Assembly (NCBI GenBank): GCA_025716855.1
Contig: JAIXMQ010000038.1
Span: forward strand, 62,001 to 126,000
DNA: 64,000 bases
Source: Pilaira anomala
Lineage: Eukaryota; Mucoromycota; Mucoromycetes; Mucorales; Mucoraceae
Reading direction: 5' to 3'
Shown here piece after piece: positions 33,874-44,767 of this stretch (within the stretch, counting starts at the first letter, position 1; every line of letters begins with the position of its first letter). The translations under genes and the position numbers were made by a program. The notes beneath the pieces are model-generated. The model had not been told where the DNA came from and did not search any database. It saw only the letters and a program-made list of their open reading frames with translations.

Positions 33874-34893
33874 GTTTGACAAATATGTTTTAATGTGTAC
33901 AAGTCAGGGCAGAGATAACATGATCTATTTATGGCAATTACCTTTATTGCAGGAAATCACTACCTTACAATTGATTTCTCCAGACTTGATTTCTGAAATT
34001 GTATATAATGGTCTAAGTTTCTGTAAACTTTCATCTTACCAAAACAAAGGTAAAAAAAAAAAAAAAATCAAAAAATCAAAAACAATTTAATCATAAAAAT
34101 AAAAAAAAAAAAGTATAGAATCTACATTATTATGTTTTCCTTCTTTGAATGAATTAGGCTTGGTAAGTGTTAAAAAGTAAATAAAATATAAAGAAGAAAC
34201 TAAATAAATAAAAAAAAGTTTGATATCTATGATTTAACTTATCAACGTTACTTGATGCGAAACATGGGTGATAGCGGCCCACTTCGGCTTGGTTCATGTA
34301 TGGCAGTTGAACTATTTAGGACATGCGATAACTTGTTTGTCCTAGCTGGTTACGAAAGTGGAATTGTAGCATTATGGGAAATTCAAAAAGATGCAACTCG
34401 AATCATTTGGCATCAACATATTCACGCTGAACCCGGTAATAAAGCAGTAAAAAAAAAATCGCGTAAAAAACTCATCTTTTTCATATAGTACTCGATCTAT
34501 CCATTGACCCTTCTAAATCTTTTCTCATTTCTTCTTCTGCTGATAACCAAATAGTAAAATATGCTTTAGCCACAGGTGACATTATCAAAAAAATAACCAT
34601 AAAAAAATCTGGAATTGTAGCTATAAAGATTCGGCCTGACAATAAAATATTTGCAACAGGTGGTTTTGATGGAAGGTAAATATATATATATATATATATA
34701 TTATCTATAGAATAGATTTGCTAATACATTCAAAAAAAAAAGAATACGTGTTTTCTCAATGAAATCTATGAAACCTCTTGCCGTATTATCTTATCACCGA
34801 AATACTACTTATGGTCTTGATTTCAGTCATCAAGGTAATTGGTTGATTGGTTCAAGTCAAGACAATCGTATCAGTTTATGGAGCATCTATTAA
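33527..34893 (+). CDS. ASA1: ASTRA-associated WD40 protein ASA1 (GNB1L-like)
   Basis: Seven exons: 33527-33648, 33715-33834, 33904-34049, 34119-34162, 34219-34435, 34489-34675 and 34743-34893; phases agree throughout, giving 328 aa. The protein starts MSSTQVTIPEAPPPPTYIFR. WD-like blades include REHTSSVNSVHLFDNDQYIA, DGEGWIIIWSMRTKRPLLKW, QGRDNMIYLWQLPLLQ and VLDLSIDPSKSFLISSSADN. The last blade is HQGNWLIGSSQDNRISLWSI. This short seven-blade propeller with the GRDNxIxxWxL motif is typical of ASA1/GNB1L, a subunit of the ASTRA complex that supports maturation of PIKK kinases. Exon 4 is only 44 nt. A decayed copy of exons 2-7 with introns lies at about 44768-45840. Confidence 0.85.
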
Positions 34894-35199
34894 CCTGCGT
34901 CTTCTTGTGTTTCATCACATGGTCAATAAAGTAACATAAAAAAAAGTACATCTTTTGCCAAAATGCTGTTAGCATCTTAATGTAATTAAAAAGAGGGTGC
35001 GTCTTTATTTTAAGGTTTACGCTGTAGCTGCATTTTTTTAGTTCACGAATTATTGCATTACCCATTTTAATATCTATTGGATGTCAGAGAGACTTACAGC
35101 TTCCTGTATACATACTTGGAAATGTAAAGGTCTTATATTTACCAGACCATTCATTCATGCTACATCTAATCCATCTGTTGTATGTTGCTCTTTCGAGAG

Positions 35200-35201
<2 letters not shown>

Positions 35202-35271
<70 letters not shown>
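35202..35271 (+). repeat. 70-nt poly(A) run
   Basis: An uninterrupted run of about 70 A lies 3' of ASA1, the longest homopolymer in the window. It could be the tail of a retroposed copy or simple slippage; no flanking direct repeat was found. Confidence 0.9.
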
Positions 35272-35275
<4 letters not shown>

Positions 35276-35298
35276 TACTGTATATTGATTAATTGTTG

Positions 35299-37270
35299 TT
35301 ATTTGACTTCTTTATTTTTTTTCACACGCCACGCGAACAGGTTTGTTTAGTGTATAGATGAATCACTCCCTTTTTTTATCTTTTTCATAACATAACCCTT
35401 TTTTTATCTTTTTCATAACATAACCCTTTTTTTTATCTTTTTCATAACATAACCCTTTTTTTTCAAATGCCATTATAATCTCTTTTTTGATTGTACATAC
35501 ATTATCCTTACAAGAAATTTGTATCAGGAAATGAACAACTTTGAAACTGGCCTAATACATGTATAGTCAATAAGTTAGTAATTTTTTATTATTAAGAGGT
35601 AATACATCTTAATAACAAATACTCTTTTTTTTTTCAGACTACATGTATTGGATAGGGAAGATATTCTGTCTGAACCCATTAATGGTGAGTGGCTGTCAGC
35701 AAGCGAAGTGAGTAGGTCTTCTCGTAAGAAAATAAAAAATACTCGCTGATACATGGGAAACCGGTAATGATCTTTCATTGGGCAAGTATTTCTTTTAACC
35801 CCATGCTATACTCGCCTATTGATCTAAATAAATCGCAAGTTTTCGATTTTTTATTTCGTATCGATTTCTTTGATAATATGACAGTTCAATGCAAGAATTG
35901 CTGGGTGCGCAACTGCCACGTTTTTATATTTAAGGGGGGAACGCCTAATAAGCTTAACTGATGTCCGATAGTGGAAACAAGAATCAATAACTACTCAATT
36001 GTTAAAATTATATACGTTGTTACAGCCAATAAAATAGGAACCACTGTAACACAAAGAAATCATTTTCTTATAAATACCTTGTGTAAAAATACAATAAAAA
36101 TACTTTAGTTTTGATTTAATATAAATTTCAGGTAAAACCTAATTCGGTTCTCTCGTTATCTCTTCGATTGTCTTTCATCGTTATTCACACAGTATATATT
36201 TTATTCTTGTTGAATCCTTTAATAAGACTCTGTTGTTCATAACCTATTACTGTTATTACCTTTTACGTAATTGTTCACTTTTATTTGTAAAGACTTTATT
36301 TTCTTCACTCTTTTTACTGTTTAATATCCTTATAACTCTCCCATAAGTTATTCCGTTATTTCCTTTACTTAAAGACCGTCGCTAAATAGCCCTTTACTTA
36401 ATAAACTAAATCATTATTCAGTTGACTACTTCCAGTCTGGTGCTCACAAAATCCTAAAGAACTTATTTTTCTCTTATTGAAAGATATATTTTTTTATTCC
36501 AAATCCTTCGATACACTTAAACCTCGGTTGTATCAACGTTTATAGAGAAACTCAAAAAGTGGTACGTGGAAAAAAACGAAAGAGCTACGTAAAAATTTGA
36601 AATTAACTTTTCAACTTGATTACAGGTATACTTTGAAACCTCTGATGTCTCCTAGCAGGTTTTTCAACACTTGCACTGTTTACAAGAACACCTTTTGCCC
36701 TCTATTGCCAACTCAAGTGAAACCTGCTTTTACTAAAGAGGGGGTGGTCCGTTTCACATGTAAGTTATGCCACTTAAACACTTGAACAGATGTAATAACA
36801 CTGTACTAATAAACGCTATTTAGAACACAATCGCGAAAAACATCTCTGGTCAGAATACTTCTCTCAGAAAAAAAGTATTATGCAAATATAAACAGATGGC
36901 TGCCGCTGTTAGTCAACAGAGGCCTGTTGAGTCTACTATTGCAACTACATGCAGGTCTCCATCCACACCCATAATTACTAAACATGGACCTGCTAGGCCT
37001 TTGCAACTACTGGATTGTTACTTGCTGAAGAGAAACCAGAAGCTACGTGTGGCGAACGTACTTAAAACGCGCAATCAAAACCTTGGAAGTAGATTTGCAT
37101 TATTTGTTTCTTTTGTGGTACCCCCTCCCCCTTTTTCAAGCCCTCAAGAGTGAACAAAATTTAGATTCTTGTCTGTGTGTTTATGTGTTTGCATACATAT
37201 TATCTCGACAAGGAAGCAGTGAACAAGATGCTGAGGTTGTCAGCTTTGAAGAGAGTCATAATACTTTTTT
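35299..37270 (+). other. Segment R (partly repeated at 44341-44710), possible element relic
   Basis: Three blocks of R recur in order in R': 35299-35345 (CACACGCCACGCGAACAG), about 35783-35955 (CTAAATAAATCGCAA, then GGGTGCGCAACTGCCA), and about 37158-37270 (CTCGACAAGGAAGC, then GTTGTCAGCTTTGAAGAGAG). R' lacks the material between them. The unique middle has broken frames including FTKEGVVRFTCKLC (36700-36770), which faintly resembles a BED-type zinc finger as in hAT transposases, and a frame at 36896-37153. No intact gene is recognised. R ends exactly where the inverted-repeat element starts. Confidence 0.45.
35368..35463 (+). repeat. 28/29-bp tandem minisatellite
   Basis: Three units of 28, 28 and 29 bp, each starting CCCTTTTTTTATC and ending CTTTTTCATAACATAA, plus a partial fourth. 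It lies inside segment R and is absent from R'. Confidence 0.9.
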
Positions 37271-37309
37271 CATGGATGAAAAGTAGACATCGCTCTCATT
37301 CAAATAACA
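37271..37309 (+). repeat. Left terminal inverted repeat of the 1.8-kb element
   Basis: Holds CATGGATGAAAAGTAG and ATCGCTCTCATTCAA separated by 2 bp. Both are found inverted, in mirror order, at 39041-39096. Confidence 0.75.
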
Positions 37310-37431
37310 AATGTCAGTCGCTGGACAATTGAAATTGATGTTATTGACCAATTAAAATTAATTTAGTTGCTTGGAAATAAGCAATTCGTGTGATCTCTCT
37401 TTTTTTCAGTTGTAATTCTCTTGCCCTGAAA

Positions 37432-38851
37432 ATGTTAACTTTAGGTCAAGCTTCCTGTCTTGTCCTTGGATGCAAACCCAATGATCCAGAAGAGAGAAAA
37501 AAGGCAAAAGAACATCTAGAAAAAAGTGGCTTAATTGCAGTACACATACGTAATCAAGATCCTTTTCAACCGATGGCCATTGGTATCAATGTACACGAAC
37601 GAGATCCTTTCAAATTCATAAGTTATCCCGATTCTCCAACAATGCCACCTACAGATTTATCTGATAACGTTGATGAACACGATGACAACGACAACAGCGG
37701 CAATAACAACGATACCAACAACATTGACAGCGCCGATAGCAACAGCGACAACGATAGCAACAGCGACAACGATAACAACAACAATGGCAGCGACGATAGC
37801 AACAACAGCATCTATAAAAATAATAATAACAACAACAGTAACAAAGACAGGTCTAAAAAACGGAAGCTTGATGACACGGTTATACCATTCTGCAAGGATC
37901 GTCTGCTGAACCTTATGAAAGAAATTGCCACCGATAAAAATCCTTTGAACGATAATTGTTATTCTAAACAATTCCTAACTGCAGAAGATCAATACCAATT
38001 AATGTGCAGTGTGTTCCCGCGTCTTAAAAATTACTGTAGCGTAAACCAACTTCAATATTGGATTGGACAGGCAAAGATCTGGGGAAAACCAGCACGCTCA
38101 CGAAAAAATCAGCGAAAACCTGGACGAAACTTATGGGTGGTTGATGAACAGCTAAGGGGTAAAATCACTTCACTAAATTTTGGGTTTCCTAATTTTAACA
38201 ATCTATTCTGTAGCGTTCGCGACGGATACTTCTGACTCGGTCAAGGCATACTGGAAATATTTACAATATGATACCAAATACATAACAATTGGATACGCAC
38301 GTAAATCGCCAACTGACGAAACAAAAGAATCACGAATACGCTTATTACAGTTAATGGTGAACAAACTATACTTCCGCGGAAAGTGCGAAGAAGTATTCGT
38401 GAGCCCAATTTGCAAAGCAGACCATCCAATATTAGAAAGAGACTCGCCAAAGCAGGATGATTTACTTCTGCATTTAAAAGGATCCCATGGCGATATTTCA
38501 GGTACATCAAGGTTCAGTATAATAGTTATAATAACTGAAGGTTTCCTATAGATTTAGTTGCACGCGTCCATTTCAGCCAAAAACCTTTCCGCCTTGTCAT
38601 CATTGACTACGCCGGGCTTTCAACGTCACCAAATGATATTGGTATTTTTTTAAAGTAAGTCGAAAAGAATACTGATTGCAGCAAGTTTTTTCATGCTAAT
38701 TAATTTAAATACTAGACAATGCAACAATATTAAGGAAGTTGTTGTAGACCATGGCTCTTCGTTTGAGATCTTATCACGTTTTGATCTTTTGAAAAATAAT
38801 GATTTGGAAAAATTTAAATGTCGACATGCCAACGTTAAACGATCAAAGTAA
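37432..38851 (+). CDS. Element-encoded protein with serine-recombinase-like domain
   Basis: Exons: 37432-38158, 38214-38501, 38552-38654 and 38716-38851, with phases consistent and no stops; the protein is 417 aa. The start ATG is the first after a TTTTTTTCAG tract; an unseen 5' exon is possible. Residues about 80-140 are Asn/Asp/Ser-rich low complexity, followed by a basic KKRK patch (possible NLS). Residues about 145-240 contain YSKQFLTAEDQYQLMCSVFP and WIGQAKIWGKPARSRKNQRK, a likely DNA-binding region. From 266 comes ITIGYARKSPTDETKESR, with Ser274 where serine recombinases have the nucleophile (YxRxS). A lone R318 (LERD) follows, then FRLVIIDYAGLSTSPNDIGI and KEVVVDHGSSFEI. This is the alternating strand/helix order of a resolvase fold, but the usual DRLxR arginines are absent. 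The domain order (DNA-binding first, catalytic last) recalls IS607 TnpA. The assignment is inference; catalysis is doubtful. Confidence 0.55.
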
Positions 38852-39040
38852 TTTTTTTTTTTTTCGTGCCAATGGTTTGTCTAATAAAAAACGAAAAAGA
38901 AGTTGTTTATTGCAAGTTTATTTTCCCTTTTTTTTAAAGTACTTACGCCGCAGTAATCTAATTTGATATCGTAATGACAGATATCTTTGGGAAATTTGAA
39001 AAGAATACAACTAGGTCCCTCTCATTGAAAAAATGGCGTA

Positions 39041-39096
39041 TGTTATTTTGAATGAGAGCGATCATTTTTCGATGCAATGGCTACTTTTCATCCATG
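39041..39096 (+). repeat. Right terminal inverted repeat of the 1.8-kb element
   Basis: Contains TGTTATTTTGAATGAGAGCG-AT (39041-39062) and CTACTTTTCATCCATG (39081-39096), the reverse complements of the two left-end blocks. An extra ~16 bp separates them here. Confidence 0.75.
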
Positions 39097-39180
39097 GCGT
39101 GTATGTATAAAAAAACATAACTGTCCACGATGCTATGAGCATGAACTGCTAAAATTCTCCCATCATTTGCACGCAGTTGA

Positions 39181-42100
39181 AGTGTCCAACATCTTTCTCA
39201 AGTGTCCAACATCTTTTCTGAAGTGTCCAACATCTTTCTCAAGTGTCCAACATCTTTTCTGAAATGTCCAACATCTTTCTCAAGTGTCCAACATCTTTCT
39301 CAAGTGTCCAACATCTTTTCTGAAGTGTCCAACATCTTTCTCAAGTGTCCAACATCTTTTCTGAAATGTCCAACATCTTTCTCAAGTGTCCAACATCTTT
39401 TCTGTAATGTCCAACATCTTTCTCAAGTGTCCAACATCTTTTCTGAAGTGTCCAACATCTTTTCTGAAGTGTCCAACATCTTTCTCAAGTGTCCAACATC
39501 TTTCTCAAGTGTCCAACATCTTTTCTGAAATGTCCAACATCTTTCTCAAGTGTCCAACATCTTTTCTGTAATGTCCAACATCTTTCTCAAGTGTCCAACA
39601 TCTTTCTCAAGTGTCCAACATCTTTCTCAAGTGTCCAACATCTTTTCTGTAATGTCCAACATCTTTCTCAAGTGTCCAACATCTTTTCTGAAGTGTCCAA
39701 CATCTTTTCTGAAGTGTCCAACATCTTTCTCAAGTGTCCAACATCTTTCTGAAATGTCCAACATCTTTTCTGTAATGTCCAACATCTTTCTCAAGTGTCC
39801 AACATCTTTTCTGAAGTGTCCAACATCTTTTCTGTAATGTCCAACATCTTTTCTGAAGTGTCCAACATCTTTCTCAAGTGTCCAACATCTTTCTCAAGTG
39901 TCCAACATCTTTTCTGTAATGTCCAACATCTTTCTCAAGTGTCCAACATCTTTTCTGAAGTGTCCAACATCTTTTCTGAAGTGTCCAACATCTTTCTCAA
40001 GTGTCCAACATCTTTTCTGAAGTGTCCAACATCTTTCTCAAGTGTCCAACATCTTTTCTGTAATGTCCAACATCTTTCTCAAGTGTCCAACATCTTTTCT
40101 GTAATGTCCAACATCTTTTCTGAAGTGTCCAACATCTTTCTCAAGTGTCCAACATCTTTTCTGTAATGTCCAACATCTTTTCTGAAGTGTCCAACATCTT
40201 TCTCAAGTGTCCAACATCTTTTCTGTAATGTCCAACATCTTTCTCAAGTGTCCAACATCTTTTCTGAAGTGTCCAACATCTTTTCTGTAATGTCCAACAT
40301 CTTTTCTGAAGTGTCCAACATCTTTCTCAAGTGTCCAACATCTTTCTCAAGTGTCCAACATCTTTTCTGTAATGTCCAACATCTTTCTCAAGTGTCCAAC
40401 ATCTTTTCTGAAATGTCCAACATCTTTTCTGTAATGTCCAACATCTTTCTCAAGTGTCCAACATCTTTTCTGTAAAGTCCAACATCTTTCTCAAGTGTCC
40501 AACATCTTTTCTGAAGTGTCCAACATCTTTTCTGTAATGTCCAACATCTTTTCTGAAGTGTCCAACATCTTTCTCAAGTGTCCAACATCTTTCTGAAATG
40601 TCCAACATCTTTTCTGTAATGTCCAACATCTTTCTCAAGTGTCCAACATCTTTTCTGAAGTGTCCAACATCTTTTCTGTAATGTCCAACATCTTTTCTGA
40701 AGTGTCCAACATCTTTCTCAAGTGTCCAACATCTTTCTCAAGTGTCCAACATCTTTTCTGTAATGTCCAACATCTTTCTCAAGTGTCCAACATCTTTTCT
40801 GAAGTGTCCAACATCTTTTCTGAAGTGTCCAACATCTTTCTCAAGTGTCCAACATCTTTTCTGAAGTGTCCAACATCTTTCTCAAGTGTCCAACATCTTT
40901 TCTGTAATGTCCAACATCTTTCTCAAGTGTCCAACATCTTTCTCAAGTGTCCAACATCTTTTCTGTAATGTCCAACATCTTTCTCAAGTGTCCAACATCT
41001 TTTCTGTAATGTCCAACATCTTTCTCAAGTGTCCAACATCTTTTCTGAAGTGTCCAACATCTTTTCTGAAGTGTCCAACATCTTTCTCAAGTGTCCAACA
41101 TCTTTTCTGAAGTGTCCAACATCTTTCTCAAGTGTCCAACATCTTTTCTGTAATGTCCAACATCTTTCTCAAGTGTCCAACATCTTTTCTGTAATGTCCA
41201 ACATCTTTTCTGTAATGTCCAACATCTTTCTCAAGTGTCCAACATCTTTTCTGAAGTGTCCAACATCTTTTCTGAAGTGTCCAACATCTTTCTCAAGTGT
41301 CCAACATCTTTCTCAAGTGTCCAACATCTTTTCTGAAATGTCCAACATCTTTCTCAAGTGTCCAACATCTTTTCTGTAATGTCCAACATCTTTCTCAAGT
41401 GTCCAACATCTTTCTCAAGTGTCCAACATCTTTCTCAAGTGTCCAACATCTTTTCTGTAATGTCCAACATCTTTCTCAAGTGTCCAACATCTTTTCTGAA
41501 GTGTCCAACATCTTTTCTGAAGTGTCCAACATCTTTCTCAAGTGTCCAACATCTTTCTGAAATGTCCAACATCTTTTCTGTAATGTCCAACATCTTTCTC
41601 AAGTGTCCAACATCTTTTCTGAAGTGTCCAACATCTTTTCTGTAATGTCCAACATCTTTTCTGAAGTGTCCAACATCTTTCTCAAGTGTCCAACATCTTT
41701 CTCAAGTGTCCAACATCTTTTCTGTAATGTCCAACATCTTTCTCAAGTGTCCAACATCTTTTCTGAAGTGTCCAACATCTTTTCTGAAGTGTCCAACATC
41801 TTTCTCAAGTGTCCAACATCTTTTCTGAAGTGTCCAACATCTTTCTCAAGTGTCCAACATCTTTTCTGTAATGTCCAACATCTTTCTCAAGTGTCCAACA
41901 TCTTTTCTGTAATGTCCAACATCTTTTCTGAAGTGTCCAACATCTTTCTCAAGTGTCCAACATCTTTTCTGTAATGTCCAACATCTTTTCTGAAGTGTCC
42001 AACATCTTTCTCAAGTGTCCAACATCTTTTCTGTAATGTCCAACATCTTTCTCAAGTGTCCAACATCTTTTCTGAAGTGTCCAACATCTTTTCTGTAATG

Positions 42101-44340
42101 TCCAACATCTTTTCTGAAGTGTCCAACATCTTTCTCAAGTGTCCAACATCTTTCTCAAGTGTCCAACATCTTTTCTGTAATGTCCAACATCTTTCTCAAG
42201 TGTCCAACATCTTTTCTGAAATGTCCAACATCTTTTCTGTAATGTCCAACATCTTTCTCAAGTGTCCAACATCTTTTCTGTAAAGTCCAACATCTTTCTC
42301 AAGTGTCCAACATCTTTTCTGAAGTGTCCAACATCTTTTCTGTAATGTCCAACATCTTTTCTGAAGTGTCCAACATCTTTCTCAAGTGTCCAACATCTTT
42401 CTGAAATGTCCAACATCTTTTCTGTAATGTCCAACATCTTTCTCAAGTGTCCAACATCTTTTCTGAAGTGTCCAACATCTTTTCTGTAATGTCCAACATC
42501 TTTTCTGAAGTGTCCAACATCTTTCTCAAGTGTCCAACATCTTTCTCAAGTGTCCAACATCTTTTCTGTAATGTCCAACATCTTTCTCAAGTGTCCAACA
42601 TCTTTTCTGAAGTGTCCAACATCTTTTCTGAAGTGTCCAACATCTTTCTCAAGTGTCCAACATCTTTTCTGAAGTGTCCAACATCTTTCTCAAGTGTCCA
42701 ACATCTTTTCTGTAATGTCCAACATCTTTCTCAAGTGTCCAACATCTTTTCTGTAATGTCCAACATCTTTTCTGAAGTGTCCAACATCTTTCTCAAGTGT
42801 CCAACATCTTTTCTGTAATGTCCAACATCTTTTCTGAAGTGTCCAACATCTTTCTCAAGTGTCCAACATCTTTTCTGTAATGTCCAACATCTTTCTCAAG
42901 TGTCCAACATCTTTTCTGAAGTGTCCAACATCTTTTCTGTAATGTCCAACATCTTTTCTGAAGTGTCCAACATCTTTCTCAAGTGTCCAACATCTTTCTC
43001 AAGTGTCCAACATCTTTTCTGTAATGTCCAACATCTTTCTCAAGTGTCCAACATCTTTTCTGAAATGTCCAACATCTTTTCTGTAATGTCCAACATCTTT
43101 CTCAAGTGTCCAACATCTTTTCTGTAAAGTCCAACATCTTTCTCAAGTGTCCAACATCTTTTCTGAAGTGTCCAACATCTTTTCTGTAATGTCCAACATC
43201 TTTTCTGAAGTGTCCAACATCTTTCTCAAGTGTCCAACATCTTTTCTGTAATGTCCAACATCTTTCTCAAGTGTCCAACATCTTTTCTGAAGTGTCCAAC
43301 ATCTTTTCTGAAGTGTCCAACATCTTTCTCAAGTGTCCAACATCTTTCTGAAATGTCCAACATCTTTTCTGTAATGTCCAACATCTTTCTCAAGTGTCCA
43401 ACATCTTTTCTGTAATGTCCAACATCTTTCTCAAGTGTCCAACATCTTTTCTGAAGTGTCCAACATCTTTTCTGAAGTGTCCAACATCTTTCTCAAGTGT
43501 CCAACATCTTTTCTGAAGTGTCCAACATCTTTCTCAAGTGTCCAACATCTTTTCTGTAATGTCCAACATCTTTCTCAAGTGTCCAACATCTTTCTCAAGT
43601 GTCCAACATCTTTCTCAAGTGTCCAACATCTTTTCTGTAATGTCCAACATCTTTCTGTAATGTCCAACATCTTTCTCAAGTGTCCAACATCTTTTCTGAA
43701 GTGTCCAACATCTTTTCTGAAGTGTCCAACATCTTTTCTGAAGTGTCCAACATCTTTCTCAAGTGTCCAACATCTTTTCTGTAATGTCCAACATCTTTTC
43801 TGAAGTGTCCAACATCTTTCTCAAGTGTCCAACATCTTTTCTGTAATGTCCAACATCTTTCTCAAGTGTCCAACATCTTTTCTGTAATGTCCAACATCTT
43901 TCTCAAGTGTCCAACATCTTTCTCAAGTGTCCAACATCTTTCTCAAGTGTCCAACATCTTTTCTGTAATGTCCAACATCTTTTCTGTAATGTCCAACATC
44001 TTTCTCAAGTGTCCAACATCTTTCTCAAGTGTCCAACATCTTTCTCAAGTGTCCAACATCTTTTCTGTAATGTCCAACATCTTTCTGTAATGTCCAACAT
44101 CTTTCTCAAGTGTCCAACATCTTTCTCAAGTGTCCAACATCTTTCTCAAGTGTCCAACATCTTTCTCAAGTGTCCAACATCTTTCTGTAATGTCCAACAT
44201 CTTTCTCAAGTGTCCAACATCTTTTCTGAAATGTCCAACATCTTTCTCAAGTGTCCAACATCTTTCTCAAGTGTCCAACATCTTTTCTGAAGTGTCCAAC
44301 ATCTTTCTCAAGTGTCCAACATCTTTCTCAGGTGTCCTAC
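39181..44340 (+). repeat. 5.16-kb satellite of 20/21-bp units with 844-bp higher-order repeat
   Basis: About 250 head-to-tail copies of a unit with core TGTCCAACATCTTT. Three main variants mix. One is 20 bp (GTGTCCAACATCTTTCTCAA). The second is a 21-bp form with one more T, ending CTGAA. The third is a 21-bp form starting ATG and ending CTGTA. Rare units read AAGTCC or have a 20-bp CTGAA end. The unit lacks stop codons in many phases, so long apparent ORFs (SNIFLKCPTSF...) on plus and minus are artefacts. Variant order repeats at larger scale: blocks starting at 39795 and 40639, and again 41603 and 42447, are 844 bp apart. The whole pair recurs after 1808 bp. The 3'-most 600 bp are enriched in the 20-bp form. 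The edges are sharp. Confidence 0.97.
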
Positions 44341-44710
44341 ACTTATTTTGACTTCTATATTTTTTTCACACGCCACACAAACAGATTTATTACGCGAGTA
44401 TTTCTTTTTAACCCGCACGCAATACTTTGCCTATCAATCTAAATAAATTGCAACTTTTTCGATTTTTTATTTCGTATCAATTTCTTTCAATGCAAGAATT
44501 GATGGGTGCGCAACTGCCAGCGTTTTTTTTTTTATATTCAAGGAGTAGGGGGGGGGGGGGAACGCCTAATAAACTTACCTAGTTTTAAATTCTTGTCTGT
44601 GTGTTTGTGTGTTTGTATACATATTTTCTCGACAAGGAAGCGATGAATAGGATGTTGAGGTTGTCAGCTTTGAAGAGAGAGTTATTATATAATACTTTTT
44701 TTCAAGTTAT
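44341..44710 (+). other. R': internally deleted second copy of segment R
   Basis: Starts immediately after the satellite with TTTTGACTTCTATATTTTTT, then CACACGCCACACAAACAG. It carries blocks matching 35783-35955 and 37158-37270 of R in the same order and orientation, with a 13-G run (GGGGGGGGGGGG near 44548-44560) where R has six. About 1.2 kb of R's middle and the 35346-35782 stretch are missing. Homology stops at AATACTTTTTTTC, the same point where R meets the inverted-repeat element. Confidence 0.75.
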
Positions 44711-44767
44711 TTTACTAAAATAAAACACGCATTTATTGACCAAATATCGTTTATAATCCGTTTATAT

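Larger units (their letters stand above)
37271..39096 (+). mobile_element. Inverted-repeat-bounded 1.8-kb element with one gene
   Basis: The left end reads CATGGATGAAAAGTAG (37271-37286) then ATCGCTCTCATTCAA (from 37289). The right end, in reverse complement, reads CATGGATGAAAAGTAG (39096-39081) then, after an extra ~16 bp, ATCGCTCTCATTCAA(A)ATAACA (39062-39041). The termini are therefore inverted repeats of about 37 bp with one indel. If the outer palindrome CATG is the target duplication, the repeats begin GATGAAAAGTAG. The interior is dominated by one intact four-exon gene (37432-38851). Homology between R and R' stops within a few bases of the left end. Together these suggest a DNA-mobile element, but its superfamily is not established. 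Confidence 0.6.

Noticed and set aside
35202..35271. Poly(A) run as tail of a retrocopy
   Set aside because: No matching direct repeat could be found on the two sides, unlike the insertion at 21773.
37623..37971. Minus-strand ORFs rich in Val/Ile/Leu/Ser
   Set aside because: Mirror translation of the Asn/Asp-rich low-complexity stretch of the element gene.
39181..44340. CRISPR-like array
   Set aside because: Units are contiguous with no unique spacers, no associated nuclease genes, and the host is eukaryotic.
39202..44442. Dozens of 60-127-codon open frames (SNIFLKCPTSF..., MRKMLDITEKMLDI...)
   Set aside because: All are translations of the 20/21-bp satellite in various phases on both strands; no gene structure, and the same peptides recur at 844 and 1808 bp.
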